Assembly: GCA_013407085.1 (NCBI GenBank)
Contig: JACCGJ010001294.1
Location: 62,001-126,000 of the forward strand
From: Atriophallophorus winterbourni
Lineage: Eukaryota; Platyhelminthes; Trematoda; Plagiorchiida; Microphallidae
Length of the DNA stretch: 64,000 nt
Reading direction: 5' to 3'
The position numbers and the translations under genes were made by a program. Positions 46,246-56,769 of the stretch are shown piece after piece; positions within the stretch are counted from its first letter, which is position 1; each line of letters opens with the position of its first letter. The notes beneath the pieces were generated by a model. The model saw only the letters and a program-made list of their open reading frames with translations, was not told the DNA's origin and ran no database searches.

Positions 46246-46777
46246 AATATAAATATTTTATTCAAATCCCTGTGTTTACCGCATTCGTATACACATTGCA
46301 TGGCACTGTGATTAAAAAATATTGGTATTGCTAAACGTACCCAACAGTCGCTTTGTCTAACACACGTTTACTGTTTTTTCGGCATGCAGATTTTGATCGT
46401 GTTTTTTATATGATGAGTAAAAACGGAACAGACATAATGTTGTGGCTTGTACCGGAAAAAAATAAAAATACGGCCTCTCGCATTCCTTACAAAGTGACAT
46501 GCGACTTACATGTACGCATCATTTTATTTGCACAAATTTAACCGGCATGATATATGAAATTTTTTTGAAGTCATGATTGAGATTTTAGACGGAAATTCGC
46601 GTGCACAATACGAATCAATTTTAGTCAGTATACGGAATCAGAAAATCCGAAAATAATCGAATTAGACCTTATTATGTGCAAATATACTAACCAAATTATC
46701 AGTTTTTAGAATCTGGCACGTCATACCATATAATATAATAAAAAGAGAGAAAATGTAAACTAATGACAAACGCTTAC

Positions 46778-46795
46778 CCAGAATATTTCCACAAC
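46778..46795 (-). CDS. MEG micro-exon, 18 nt
   Basis: Acceptor TTATTTTTTATACTAG, donor GTAAGC. Adds LWKYS. Confidence 0.8.
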
Positions 46796-47828
46796 CTAGT
46801 ATAAAAAATAAAAGATTTCGATTGATCCATGATAATGTTATGTGAAAACAAATGAGAAGTGATCAATATTCAATTATTTTCTGCTATACCTCCCTGATCT
46901 AGTGGATAAAATACGTAAAATCGGTGAACTATAATAATTCGATCCGTTTAAGCAGAAAAGAATGTGTTCCTAACTACTAAAATGTGGAAGACTATTTAAT
47001 GTCCGTCTAGTAACGGTTTATTGGTTAATCTAGACAAACCGTTTCTGAAATGATGCAATTCTAACAAATTGTAGGAAGTGGAATTATGGTCATACGATAA
47101 AAATTGACTCAAAAGTTTCTCTTTGCAGAAATTCTAAATCAAAGTTATAAAATCATTAACCGATTTGCAAAATGCATAGTCAAACTTTCCAGCCTTCAAT
47201 GAAAACGCATGTTGAGGAATTGTTTGAAAGTAGTCTGGTTTCATAATAGTATTCCTGGTGCAGTGTTACTAAAACTGTTATGGTTTAGCATACACTAATG
47301 GCATGCAACGCGTGTGTTTCATATGCTCCATGTTTTAATCGTGCAACCTGGGACGCTAGCACATCACAGACGAAATACAATATTCGAATAACATTGTTTT
47401 CAAAATTATCTCAAAATTTACCTGAACTGTTCGTTCTTTTATGTCCCGGATATAAGCATTTTAAGAGTTTTATCGAGTAGTCAATCGTGAGATTTACGTA
47501 GGAAACGTTTAACGATTCTCATAACATTCCAGTGTTACTACGGGCATAATCGTACTAAGTACTTGTTGTTGGAAGACAACTAGCAAATTATCTGATCAAT
47601 CTTAGTTACATCTTTAACCACAGTTTGTAAACTTTAGAAGACGCGTAGCATAATGATGTGCATGTTGACATAATTTTTTTGTTTAAGTCTAATTTCATCT
47701 AACCGACCGAAATACCTTCCAATAGTACCGAGTAAGTCTTAACAAAAATTACACGGCGTCGTTAAGTATGTTGGAGAAAGAGCTGTCCAGATTGTAAATT
47801 AACCGTGTTTAAATCGACGTGAACTCAC

Positions 47829-47849
47829 TTGTGCAATTCCGATTTAATG
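47829..47849 (-). CDS. MEG micro-exon, 21 nt
   Basis: Acceptor TTCTCTGTTTACAG, donor GTGAGT. Phase 0 is closed. Adds IKSELH. Confidence 0.85.
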
Positions 47850-48184
47850 CTGTAAACAGAGAATATAATTAGTTTCAAAAATTCAACCAACTTTTCGATA
47901 AGGTTGGCACGAACAAATTTACAATTACTGATGACCACTCACGTTGTGCCTGTGGTCATTATGTTTAATGTATGTGAAAATTTCACGATACATTTTTAAA
48001 GCGTTTTTGATTTATTTTGGCGACGTTTGTTGTTGAAATGTTTTACGTGAAGATTGAAGATAAGCCCATGATTTATTATAACGAGTTTGCTATATATACC
48101 ATTTACGGTGAATATTTATCGGTTATTTATAATAGAAATTGTAGAATGAAAGGTAGATGTGGATGGATGAAATTGGATACTCAC

Positions 48185-48205
48185 AGTGTATTCTGCTTTT
48201 TCATT
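48185..48205 (-). CDS. MEG micro-exon, 21 nt
   Basis: Acceptor GATATTTTCCAG, donor GTGAGT. Adds MKKQNT. Confidence 0.8.
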
Positions 48206-48383
48206 CTGGAAAATATCGTTGAAATAGTTCAACAATTAATCAACGATGAATTAGATTAAATTTTCTTTCCAAGTCTGCTATTAATTGTTTATTTGCGTTC
48301 GACTTCGAATATTAGAAATTTTTATGATCATTTATCTAGGTACATTATCAATAATATTTAATTACTGCAACTAAGAAACTCAC

Positions 48384-48404
48384 AATTTCGAATTTTCGTT
48401 TTCG
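48384..48404 (-). CDS. MEG micro-exon, 21 nt
   Basis: Acceptor GTACACATAACACAG, donor GTGAGT. Adds ENENSK. Confidence 0.8.
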
Positions 48405-48496
48405 CTGTGTTATGTGTACAAAAGTGTGGAGAAAATATATAAAAAGTTGTTACATCATTTTGTATTGTAATTTCACAGGAAATTGTGTACACTTAC

Positions 48497-48517
48497 GTGG
48501 TTGCGTTCTGAGAAAAT
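48497..48517 (-). CDS. MEG micro-exon, 21 nt
   Basis: Acceptor TTTCCAGATTTTCAG, donor GTAAGT. Adds FSQNAT, with an N-glycosylation sequon completed by the next exon's residue order (N-A-T). A second AG inside would give an 11-nt, frame-breaking form. Confidence 0.7.
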
Positions 48518-48590
48518 CTGAAAATCTGGAAATGCATTAACTAATCCAGAACGAAGTATCTTATTTTAATATAGTGAATAATTGAGTTAC

Positions 48591-48611
48591 CGTTTATAAA
48601 GTTCCTCAATT
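48591..48611 (-). CDS. MEG micro-exon, 21 nt
   Basis: Acceptor TTTTCTCTTACAG, donor GTAACT. Phase 0 is closed. Adds IEELYK. Confidence 0.75.
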
Positions 48612-48921
48612 CTGTAAGAGAAAATTAATTAAAGCATACATTATTTGCGAAATACTTATGTGAATCAAGAACACATTACTGGGTTTCGAAATAACAGTGT
48701 AAATAGGAAACAGATATTCGTTGAATTCACATGACATCCTATTCAGCAACAAATAATTATGTTTGCTCTGAATCGATACATTTTTGTACATTTATGTATT
48801 TTCTTTCACTCCCTCATCTATCCATGTTTAAGAGAAATTTTAACTGCTGATCTGAAGACTAATAAAAGATCATGATATTCGAACATTTCGGTATGATTGA
48901 ATTCCACGAAATGAAACTCAC

Positions 48922-48942
48922 TGCGCATCTTCCACCGTCAAT
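48922..48942 (-). CDS. MEG micro-exon, 21 nt
   Basis: Acceptor TATTCTATTCTAG, donor GTGAGT. Phase 1 is closed. Adds LTVEDA in phase 2. Confidence 0.85.
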
Positions 48943-49407
48943 CTAGAATAGAATAAACAAAAAAGCAGAATTATTTTATGCAGTGCAGATTTATTCTAAA
49001 GTGCCAAAGTTTCGGTAGATTTTAATAATATTTTTTCTGTGAGGAACATTTGATTCAAACTATCTAACTTTAAAATTTCAAATATAAATTTCAAGTTACG
49101 GAAATTTTGAATCCGGTGGTATACAAATTTGAATTCAATTGAACTGCGGTTATTCGTGCGCTGGTTGTAGCAAGATTTCATGCGATAATTTGCAGTGTCT
49201 ACTCTCGTACACAGGAAAGAGCAACCCGGTTTTTGATTTACCATATAGTAAGCCGTGCAACGTTTGGTATTATCTCCACGTCATAACATGCAAGAATCGT
49301 GTAAATATTGGGTAACAATTGCGGTACATTCAGATGAGCACAAATTTGTCACTTGATAACAAGTTGAAATTGACAAGCAAAATAAGAGAGTTCAAATAGT
49401 AACTCAC

Positions 49408-49425
49408 ATATCTGAATTTCGGGTA
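49408..49425 (-). CDS. MEG micro-exon, 18 nt
   Basis: Acceptor GTTCCACCCACAG, donor GTGAGT. Adds TRNSD. Confidence 0.8.
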
Positions 49426-49623
49426 CTGTGGGTGGAACGGAAAAAGATTAATTTAAGCTATTTTGTAGTCGAATGTCTATAAGTGATCATTTGTATGTCT
49501 TAATAATTCCATTATAGTAAATATACAATATGTTGCGGGATGATTTCGCAAAAAAAAATTGCTGGGTATGACTGGGTCCGAAAATATCAACAAATTATGA
49601 TTAGCGATTTGACAATAACTCAC

Positions 49624-49644
49624 ATATCATACAACTTCGCTTTC
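49624..49644 (-). CDS. MEG micro-exon, 21 nt
   Basis: Acceptor AATCTGTTTTCAG, donor GTGAGT. Phase 0 is closed, and phase 1 would create TGA after the upstream exon. Adds KAKLYD in phase 2. Confidence 0.85.
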
Positions 49645-49990
49645 CTGAAAACAGATTAGACAAATAAAGTAAAATTGCTTATCTAGTGCTTATTCGGGAA
49701 ACACAAGTGATATAGAAATTAACTGAAATGTGATTATTACCGAAACATTTGGACCATAAAAGTTCATAATATAAACTGAGTTCCATGAGCGATTCAAAAT
49801 ATGAAATATCCGGAACAATATAAAAACATAAACGTTTGAAAAAATCAAATAAATCGTTCATATACATTCAATATGCTGATTGAGTTTTGTCACTCCTCTT
49901 ACGTTGATTTTCATTTCTTTATCTATCCATCCACAAAGCGGTGTATCTAACAACCTGTCTATTTTTAGATACAATTATGATACAATTTGG

Positions 49991-52772
49991 AACGTTACCC
50001 ATAAACTACTCTCACCGATTCATTACAAACTTTATTTTTTCATGATTATGATTCCACGATTGGTCACAAACATTTTACATCCCATTGCTGACTCTCACGA
50101 ACCACGAGTTCGCAAATTGGCCAGCGAGTTGGTACGAACAGCTCAAGTAGAAGCCAGATGGACGAATCATCCCGTCATTAACCTGAGATGTCAACAGGAC
50201 AAAGTCATGAAATGGGATCTGGTGGTCACACCTCCAGATATTTCACGCAATTCGAGAAAGACTGCCTAAACCGCATCCAATGTTTTTTCTAAAACAAAGG
50301 ATCCACAGGGCCAACGAAAACCTGACACACGCGTGTGCGAAAGCCTCCAGGTTGAAGTCCGAATTGCGAGCAGAGTTATCTGATGTGGATTTCTGCAACA
50401 TCTGTGGAAACACGCCGAGGTCTTGGCCACACAGACGGAGCAAATTAGAGAGAAACAGAAACGTAAGTTTGCCACTCTTTTGACATCTAAAGATAAAAGT
50501 AATTCTACTAGTTCTTTTGATAACAGTGCTAAACAATATTCTAAAGTAATTAACTTTTCAGATCGGCCGCTTTCGCAGACCGAACAAAGATGGTTAAAAA
50601 ATGGTTTTAACTTCTCATTAAGTACGAAGGTCTTAAAACCTGAAGATTTCATTCAATGCATAGAATCTACTTAAACTCAGCTACCGGAAACACAGGCAGA
50701 CGCACTATGAAACTGTATAGCCAGTATTATTAAGAAACAACAGCCAGAAAGGTGTAACATTACGCAAGATAAACAGCGAGCATTTCCTAATCTGCGGAAA
50801 GAAGAGGGAATAGTGATCTCTAGAGCCGATAAAGGCAAGGCCACGGTGATACTCTCAAAAAGTGATTATAGAAAGAAGGTTGAATCACACTTTGCTGAAG
50901 GTCCTTATGAAGTTATTGACAGCAAGAGAACCACGTCGATTACTAATAACCGTCAGCGGGTGATTTCCAGATGCTTGCATGGAATTGAGGAGGTACTTGG
51001 TCATGGATTATGGTTCAGGCTATATCCGAAATCTGCTGCGACCCCTAGGTTCTACTGGTTCTCAAAAATACATAAGGTGGGCGTTCCTCTGCGACCTATT
51101 GTGGATGGCGTTGGATCACCAATACACGAATTAGCAGAGCATCTCGCTCATTTTTTGAAACCGCTAGTCGAGAACAAGGATTATCTCATTGAGAACTCCT
51201 TTGATTTCGTTCGACGTTCGAGTTTGATAACGCTCGACGAAATTGAGGTGATGGTTAGCTTCGATGTAGGTGCCTTGTTCACGAATGTGGACACCACGAG
51301 CGCTCTAGAATTAGCAAAAAATGCACTCAATTCAGACGCGACATTGACAGATAGTACAAACTTGAGTTTACAGCAAATCCTCAACAGTATAGCGATTTGT
51401 CTGAATCTGAACCACTTTTGTTTAACGGACAGTTATACAAGCAGAAGGGAGGTTTAGCGATGGGTTCACCTATTTCCCCAGGGTTAGCGGATATGTACAT
51501 GGAGCATTTTGAAGAGTTAGCTATAAAAAATGTAGCTCTTCGGCCAAAGATATAGTGGGGTAATGTCGATGATACATTCGTCATCATGAAACGTGATAGA
51601 TTAGAAGCATTCCATAGTTACCTTAAAAATTTGGATCTAAATATCCAAGTTACAAAGGAGATTTAGTCGATAGAGTGGACACTTCCATTCTTGAAATGTC
51701 TCTCGCGAAAGTAGAATGGTGAAATATGCACTACGGTCTATCGTAAGCCAATCGACACAGATGCGGTCTTGCGGTACCCATCAGCGCACTCCCAGAAGGT
51801 ATTCAATTCAGTTGCGAAATTGCTATTCTACAAAGTTGAACGCTTGTGCAGCGATGCTACCGATAAAAAGCGAGCACATTAAGAAGTTAATCGTCGACTC
51901 GATGATCATGGTTACACTGAGAGCCTAATTGAACGCCAACTGAAACGGGTTAAATACCCAGCACCCAAAACGGAAAAGTTTGGCGTGCAAAAGTTTCTAT
52001 ACCTTACGGTAAGGAAGCTTCATAGGGGATTCTTCGAATCTTGAATAACGCAGGTATACGAGTAATTCATGAAAGGGGTAGAACACTCAGATCCTTATTA
52101 ACGCATCTCACGGATAAAACATCTTCAGTCAGTGCGACGAATCGCGTATATAAAATCAACTGCAAAGGTTGCTCATGAGTATATATCGGGCAAACATCCA
52201 GAGAACTCAGTACTAGGATGAGTGAACACAAAAATCGAAATGATAAGCAGCCAGGCAATTCCAGTGAATATCAATCACTGATAAGAGATTCAGCACTAGC
52301 TGAACACGTGCTGGACACAGGTCACAGCGTTGATCTCGACAACGTAAAAGTGATAAGGCGGGGAATAAAACCATACATCGAAAGACTTCACGCTGAGGCG
52401 GTTGAGATAACAAAGGCTGGTAATAATGCAGTCAATAAGGTGGATGGGGCTGATATCTCCACAATCTGGCGTCCGGTTCTGCAGCGGATAAACATTAACA
52501 TGCGTCACCCCTTGTGCGCGCACCGAACTAATCGGTCAGCAGATGTTATTCACACCTGCAAAGACTAGAACCATTAAGGAATTATACGGCACGTAGGGGT
52601 GGTGGTGCGTCAGTTGATATTGAACGCGCCTGTCCTTTTTAACCAGCGCAGAACCTAGCATGGACTGTGCAGTTCTTAACCAGCTTATGATTGGTCAGGC
52701 GTATGCAATTTAAGCTTGATCTCTGTTCGTACTGACACCCTTGGTCTGACGAAGCTTCTGTGTCAGAAGCGA
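49991..52772 (+). mobile_element. Penelope-like element 1 (PLE-1), copy 1
   Basis: A near full-length PLE on the plus strand, antisense to the MEG and inside one of its introns. It begins abruptly at AACGTTACCC, inside what is the hammerhead motif in copy 2. N-terminal domain, reverse transcriptase and GIY-YIG endonuclease follow, then a 3' region ending at the hammerhead that joins copy 2. It carries several stops and frameshifts. Confidence 0.85.
50100..52568 (+). pseudogene. PLE-1 RT with GIY-YIG endonuclease, copy 1
   Basis: The N-terminal domain includes ATQTEQIREKQKRKFATLL and LSQTEQRWLKNGFNFSLS. RT blocks: ISRADKGKATVILSKSDY, LWFRLYPKSAATPRFYWFSKIHKVGVPLRPIVDG, EVMVSFDVGALFTNV and a frameshift at 51457 (G.AMGSP.SP region). 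Near 51545-51600 VDDTFVIMK-like text marks the catalytic YVDD region, out of frame. The end (52140-52470) has INCKGC followed by a stop, VYIGQTSRELSTRMSEHKNR, and LAEHVLDTGHS. That is a GIY-YIG nuclease with the YIG.T.R..R..EH signature and a Cys pair before it. It would cut DNA and prime reverse transcription, but it is inactive here. Confidence 0.85.
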
Positions 52773-52781
52773 AACGTTACC
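52743..52781 (+). ncRNA. Minimal hammerhead ribozyme at the PLE-1 copy junction
   Basis: Core CTGACGA (52746-52752), then a perfect 7-bp helix II GCTTCTG/CAGAAGC with a TGT loop (52754-52770), GAAAC (52771-52775) and GTT (52776-52778). GGT (52743-52745) pairs with ACC (52779-52781) as helix I. Predicted cleavage is after 52778. Helix III has no intramolecular stem, but ACGT is self-complementary, fitting the dimeric minimal hammerheads described in PLEs. Confidence 0.8.
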
Positions 52782-54167
52782 CATAAACTACTCTCACCGA
52801 TTCATTACAAATTTTATTTTTTCATGATTATGATTCCTCGATCGGTGACAAACATTTTCCATTACATTGCTGACTCTTACGAACCACGAGTTCGCAAATT
52901 GTCCAGCGAGTTGGTACGAACAGCTCAAGTAGAAGCCAGATGGACGAATCATGCCGTCTTTAACCTGAGATGTCAACAGGACGAAGTCAAAGAATGTGAT
53001 CTGGTGGTCACACCTCCATATAATTCACGCAATTCAAGGAAGACTGCTTGAACCGAATCCAAAGTTTTTATAAAACAGAGGATCCACAGGGCCAACGAAA
53101 ACCTGACACATGCGTGTTCGAAAGCCTCCAGGTTGAAGTCAGAATTGCGAGCAGAGTTATCTGATGTGGATTTCTGCAACATCTGTGGAAAACACGCCGA
53201 GGTCTTGGCCACACAGACGGAGCAAATTAGAGAGGAACAGAAACGTAATTTCGCCACTCTTTTAACATCTAAAGATGAAAGTAATTCTACTAGTTCTTTT
53301 GATAACAGTGCTAAACAATATTCTAAAGTAATTAACTTTTCAGATAGGTCGCTCTCGCAGACCGAACAAAGATTGTTAGAGAAAGGTTCAAAATTCTCAC
53401 TAAGTAAAAAGGTCTTAAAACCTGAAGATATCATTCCATGCGTAGAATCTACTTTAACTCAGCTACCGGAAACACAGGCGGACGCACTACGAAACTGCAT
53501 AGCCAGTATTATTGAGAAACAACAGCCAGAAAGGTGTAACATTACGCAAGATAAACAGCGAGCTTTTCCTAATCTGCGGAAAGAAGAGGGAATAGTGATC
53601 TCTAGAGCCGATGAAGGCAAGGCCACGGTGATACTCTCAGAAAGTGATTATAGAAAGAAGGTTTAATCACACCTTGCTGAAGGTCCCTATGAAGTTATTG
53701 ACAGCAGGAGAACCACGTCGATTATGAATAACCGTAAGCGGGTGATTGAAAGATACTTGCGTCGAATTAAGGTGGAACTTGGTCATGGGTTATGGTTCAG
53801 GCTATACTCGAAATCTGCTGAGACCCCTATGTTCTACTGGCTCCCAAAGATACATAAGGTAGGCGTCCCTCTGCGACCCATTGTGGATGGCATTGGACCT
53901 CAAATACACGAACTAGCGAAGCATCTCGCTCATTTTTTGAAATCGCTAGTCGAGAACAGGGATTATTTCATTGAGAACTCTTTTATTCCGTTTGACTTTT
54001 GAGTGCAATAACGCTCGACGAAGATGAGATAATGGTTAGCTTCGATGTAGCTGCCTTGTTCACGAATGTGGACACCATGAGCTCTCTAGAATTAGCAAAA
54101 AATGCATTTAAATCGCGACATTGACAAATCGTACAAACTTGAGTGTACAGCAAATCGTCAACGGTAT
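52773..54167 (+). mobile_element. PLE-1 copy 2, 3'-truncated, head-to-tail with copy 1
   Basis: Starts where copy 1 ends, with the same AACGTTACCCATAAAC. It repeats the N-terminal domain and RT up to the LSVQQIVNGIAI block and then stops short of the catalytic motif and nuclease. Sequence identity with copy 1 is high, so the pair is fairly young or was homogenised. Confidence 0.85.
53133..54002 (+). pseudogene. PLE-1 RT, copy 2 (partial)
   Basis: Open 53133-53666 and 53724-54002 in related frames. It begins ELSDVDFCNICGKHAEVLATQ, holds SRADEGKATVILSESDYRKKV followed by TAA (53664-53666), then FYWLPKIHKVGVPLRPIVDGIG, and ends SFIPFDF. Compared with copy 1 it keeps LPKIHK where copy 1 has FSKIHK, and Glu replaces Lys in the ADKG motif. 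Confidence 0.85.
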
Positions 54168-54215
54168 AGCGATTATGATTACCCGATCGGTCACAGAGAT
54201 TTTCCATTACAATTT
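54168..54215 (+). mobile_element. PLE-1 5' leader stub (third partial copy)
   Basis: GATTATGATTACCCGATCGG and the following bases match the leader of copy 2 near 52825-52860 and of copy 1 near 50042. The leader is therefore fused directly onto the truncated RT of copy 2. Confidence 0.65.
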
Positions 54216-54396
54216 GATTGCATTCTACGTAGTTAATCAACTTCAGACCAAAAATTTAGATCAGACGAGAGGCAAAATTATCAAGATTTATATGTATTCA
54301 TTTCGATTTTGGAAATAAAATCGTATTGCAAAGCATTTATCTCCAGATCTCTGACTTCAAGGTGTACACTAAATACGAGCATATGTTGCAACTCAC

Positions 54397-54417
54397 ATTG
54401 TATTCCATTTTTGAAGG
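54397..54417 (-). CDS. MEG micro-exon, 21 nt
   Basis: Acceptor GCTTCAACTGCAG, donor GTGAGT. Adds LQKWNT. Confidence 0.8.
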
Positions 54418-54853
54418 CTGCAGTTGAAGCGTGAGACTATGGTACTTGTAATTTGTAACTAAGCATGCGAAAATGACGATGACTTCTTTACGAAAAATGT
54501 GGTGAAGCATAAAATTAGAGAACTTTCTTTTTAATATTGATTTCAGCGGATTAGTTTTTGTGTCTGGCATGTCAACAATTCCTATTCATTATTATTGTTA
54601 TAGGAAACGAATAATCCTTTTGATAAAAAGTACATCATTCTAAAAACTGTAATTTTATAAAAGTGAAACATTATCTGTTCATTGATTACCAATGTCCTTC
54701 TTAATGTTATCCTTATTCATAATTTTCTCGTTACAACTACTCAGTGTTTATATGAAGCGTTTATCAAAGTAACGATTACAAATAATTCATTGTCATTTTT
54801 CATTGCAGCTTAATAAATGATTTTATTGACGCCAACAGTGCTTTTGTCATCAC

Positions 54854-54868
54854 ATGTTCTTAAATAAA
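54854..54868 (-). CDS. Possible MEG micro-exon, 15 nt
   Basis: Acceptor GAATTTTATGCGCAG is good, donor GTGATG is weak. Adds LFKN and stays open in phase 2. It may be skipped or not real. Confidence 0.3.
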
Positions 54869-55289
54869 CTGCGCATAAAATTCGTATATCTTTGTGTATG
54901 AATTCGTTCGCTAAATTATTTTGCAATCTATAATAATACCGATTCGAAAACTTGAATTTGCTTCATATGCCATATAACAAAAGCATATTGACCTTCGTTG
55001 TTCAAATCGAAAGTACTCATTGAGATTTCGCGAAATAATTAGTTTAACTTTTGTTTCAATTCGCACGGCAAAAAATTTTCTTGCTTGGCATTAACTTGAC
55101 TGATTTTCTACAGCGGAAATAATGTAATCGAGGGGAAAATTATATACGTATAAGATAAGTTATCGGAAGTGGAATATCTCTTGTTATAAAATGTGTTAAA
55201 TTAAATGGTGTGAGCATTAAGATTCTGTTTGCTATTGTCACGTTGAACTTGTTGCCCATCTGTTGTTTAAAATAATGTTGACTGTCGGA

Positions 55290-55346
55290 TCAGTATATAT
55301 ATATATATATAGAGAAGAGAGAAGGGATCAGTATATATATATATAT

Positions 55347-55378
<32 letters not shown>
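55290..55378. repeat. (TA)n tract with local duplication
   Basis: GGATCAGTATATATATATAT occurs at about 55288 and 55326, separated by an AGAGAAGAGAGAAG spacer. A longer TA run follows. Confidence 0.9.
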
Positions 55379-55381
<3 letters not shown>

Positions 55382-55427
55382 CGATACAGAAATCATTGAA
55401 ACCGAAATTAAATTACGGCTGACTTAC

Positions 55428-55448
55428 AATTCGTGTTGAAGTGTAATA
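55428..55448 (-). CDS. MEG micro-exon, 21 nt
   Basis: Acceptor ATTTATTTCCAG, donor GTAAGT. Adds ITLQHE. Confidence 0.85.
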
Positions 55449-55549
55449 CTGGAAATAAATAATGGTAAATAAATGAAGATTGGGAGATTGGTTTTCTTAA
55501 GTTTACTTTAAAACATATGCTTCATCAGCTTTATGTTTAAACTATAACA

Positions 55550-55650
55550 CTATGTCAAGGCTCAGAGAAGCTTATCCTACTGTCTCAACCGGACAACAGC
55601 AATCCACCAGATACCGGTAGTGTAAAATAAATTGAATGTGAGCACCACGA
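55550..55650 (+). repeat. Dispersed repeat, very degenerate copy
   Basis: GTCAAGGCTCAG and AGATACCGGTAGTGT align with the repeat at 39500-39640. The hammerhead core is lost. Confidence 0.4.
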
Positions 55651-55903
55651 CATATGAAGATTTTACCAATCCGATACAAAAAATCGTGCATGCTCAACAT
55701 TTATCTTTTTGCAGTAAAACGCGAGATGGCCTTGATAGAACGAACAATAGCAGCTCCGGATATGATACTCATGAGAAATTAGAATTAGGAATATTATGAA
55801 CATAATTATGAATAGCACTGAGAGAATTATTTCCGTACTGAAAGAGAATAAAAATGAATCTCAATGAATTTCGTTAAAACAAATAACACATTTTACGACA
55901 TAC

Positions 55904-55924
55904 AACTCTTTACGTAATTCAAAT
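55904..55924 (-). CDS. MEG micro-exon, 21 nt
   Basis: Acceptor TGTTTTTTCACAG, donor GTATGT. Phase 0 is closed. Adds FELRKE. Confidence 0.8.
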
Positions 55925-56394
55925 CTGTGAAAAAACATTTGAACGTAATTAGTTGATGAATATGAACGCATCTTGTCATTTCAATCCTCAAGGTTGTTAG
56001 CTATAATTGACAAAAAATATATTCAAATATCAATAATGAAAAATTATTAATTTTATTATTCAAACAGTGTTTATTAGTGTACAGCAAATTAGAATTCCAT
56101 GGCTGACGATGTATGCATATCGTTGATATTTTAATATAGCCGACAATGGTTTTTGCACTTCATCTTCGAAAACATAGTTACAATATACAAAGCCATCATA
56201 AAAAACGTTTATTTGCAGATGTTTAACAATTTTGTTCTTCACAATTTTTCAACTAATTATAGACTACAAGAAAATAGACTTTTTGATTTATCTAAACAAC
56301 TACTCATTCTACCGATAAAGCTTTATCTTATATATCTTTATTAATTCACATGATGTACATGAAGCAGACCTAAACAAACATTTGTAACATATAC

Positions 56395-56424
56395 CGTTTT
56401 CATATATAGCCAACATTGGTCGCC
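56395..56424 (-). CDS. Candidate 30-nt MEG exon, frame conflict
   Basis: Acceptor CACCTGCATATCTAG and donor GTATATG are both good. It is open directly after exon 1 (phase 1: RPMLAIYEN), but in phase 2, used by all later exons, it contains TGA. It could be an alternative exon or a non-functional relic. Confidence 0.4.
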
Positions 56425-56553
56425 CTAGATATGCAGGTGTGAGAAATGTTTCCGAATATTGTATGCTAGTTCAAATTTCCTTATTGAAATTCTGGAAAAA
56501 ATTTCATACACCAATATTCATTTCAAATATGAAAAACCAAAACAATTTCTTAC

Positions 56554-56572
56554 TGAATGCTTTGATGAATAT
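56554..56572 (-). CDS. MEG exon 2, 19 nt
   Basis: Acceptor TTCATAATAATTAG, donor GTAAGA. Its length (one more than a multiple of three) moves the frame from phase 1, as left by exon 1, to phase 2, as needed by all micro-exons. It adds DIHQSI. This fit is the main reason to accept it. Confidence 0.55.
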
Positions 56573-56769
56573 CTAATTATTATGAATCTCAAAATCAAAT
56601 TTAAATTTTTGGCAAATCACAAAACTATCACAGAAATGTTTTCTAGCGGAATCTCATTCGAGTTAGATCAACTCGATCTTATTTGCAATTAATAAAAAGC
56701 ACAGCGATTTTATGGAATTGAACATTCTTTGAAGTCGCACATACTTTGTTGGTGCTCCAGTGGCTGTAA

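Noticed and set aside
46353..46541. Plus-strand open frame behind a good TTTTTTCGGCATGCAG acceptor
   Set aside because: No good donor, no homology and no neighbouring plus-strand exons in a consistent phase.
46688..46712. 25-nt minus-strand interval with acceptor and GTATAT donor
   Set aside because: Contains a stop in phase 2 and is not a multiple of three.
47943..47949. 7-nt minus-strand interval before a GTGAGT donor
   Set aside because: Breaks the frame; probably a chance donor.
48017..48259. Plus-strand open frame with protein-like composition and a GTAGAT donor
   Set aside because: It covers the well-supported minus-strand micro-exon 48185-48205, and no partner exons on the plus strand could be linked.
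49125..49143. 19-nt minus-strand interval with AG and GTATAC
   Set aside because: It would shift the frame in the middle of the phase-2 series and close later exons.
56429..56692. Plus-strand open frame followed at once by AATAAA, looking like a last exon
   Set aside because: It overlaps the minus-strand MEG exon at 56554-56572, has no convincing acceptor and matches no family. AT-rich shadows of this length are common.
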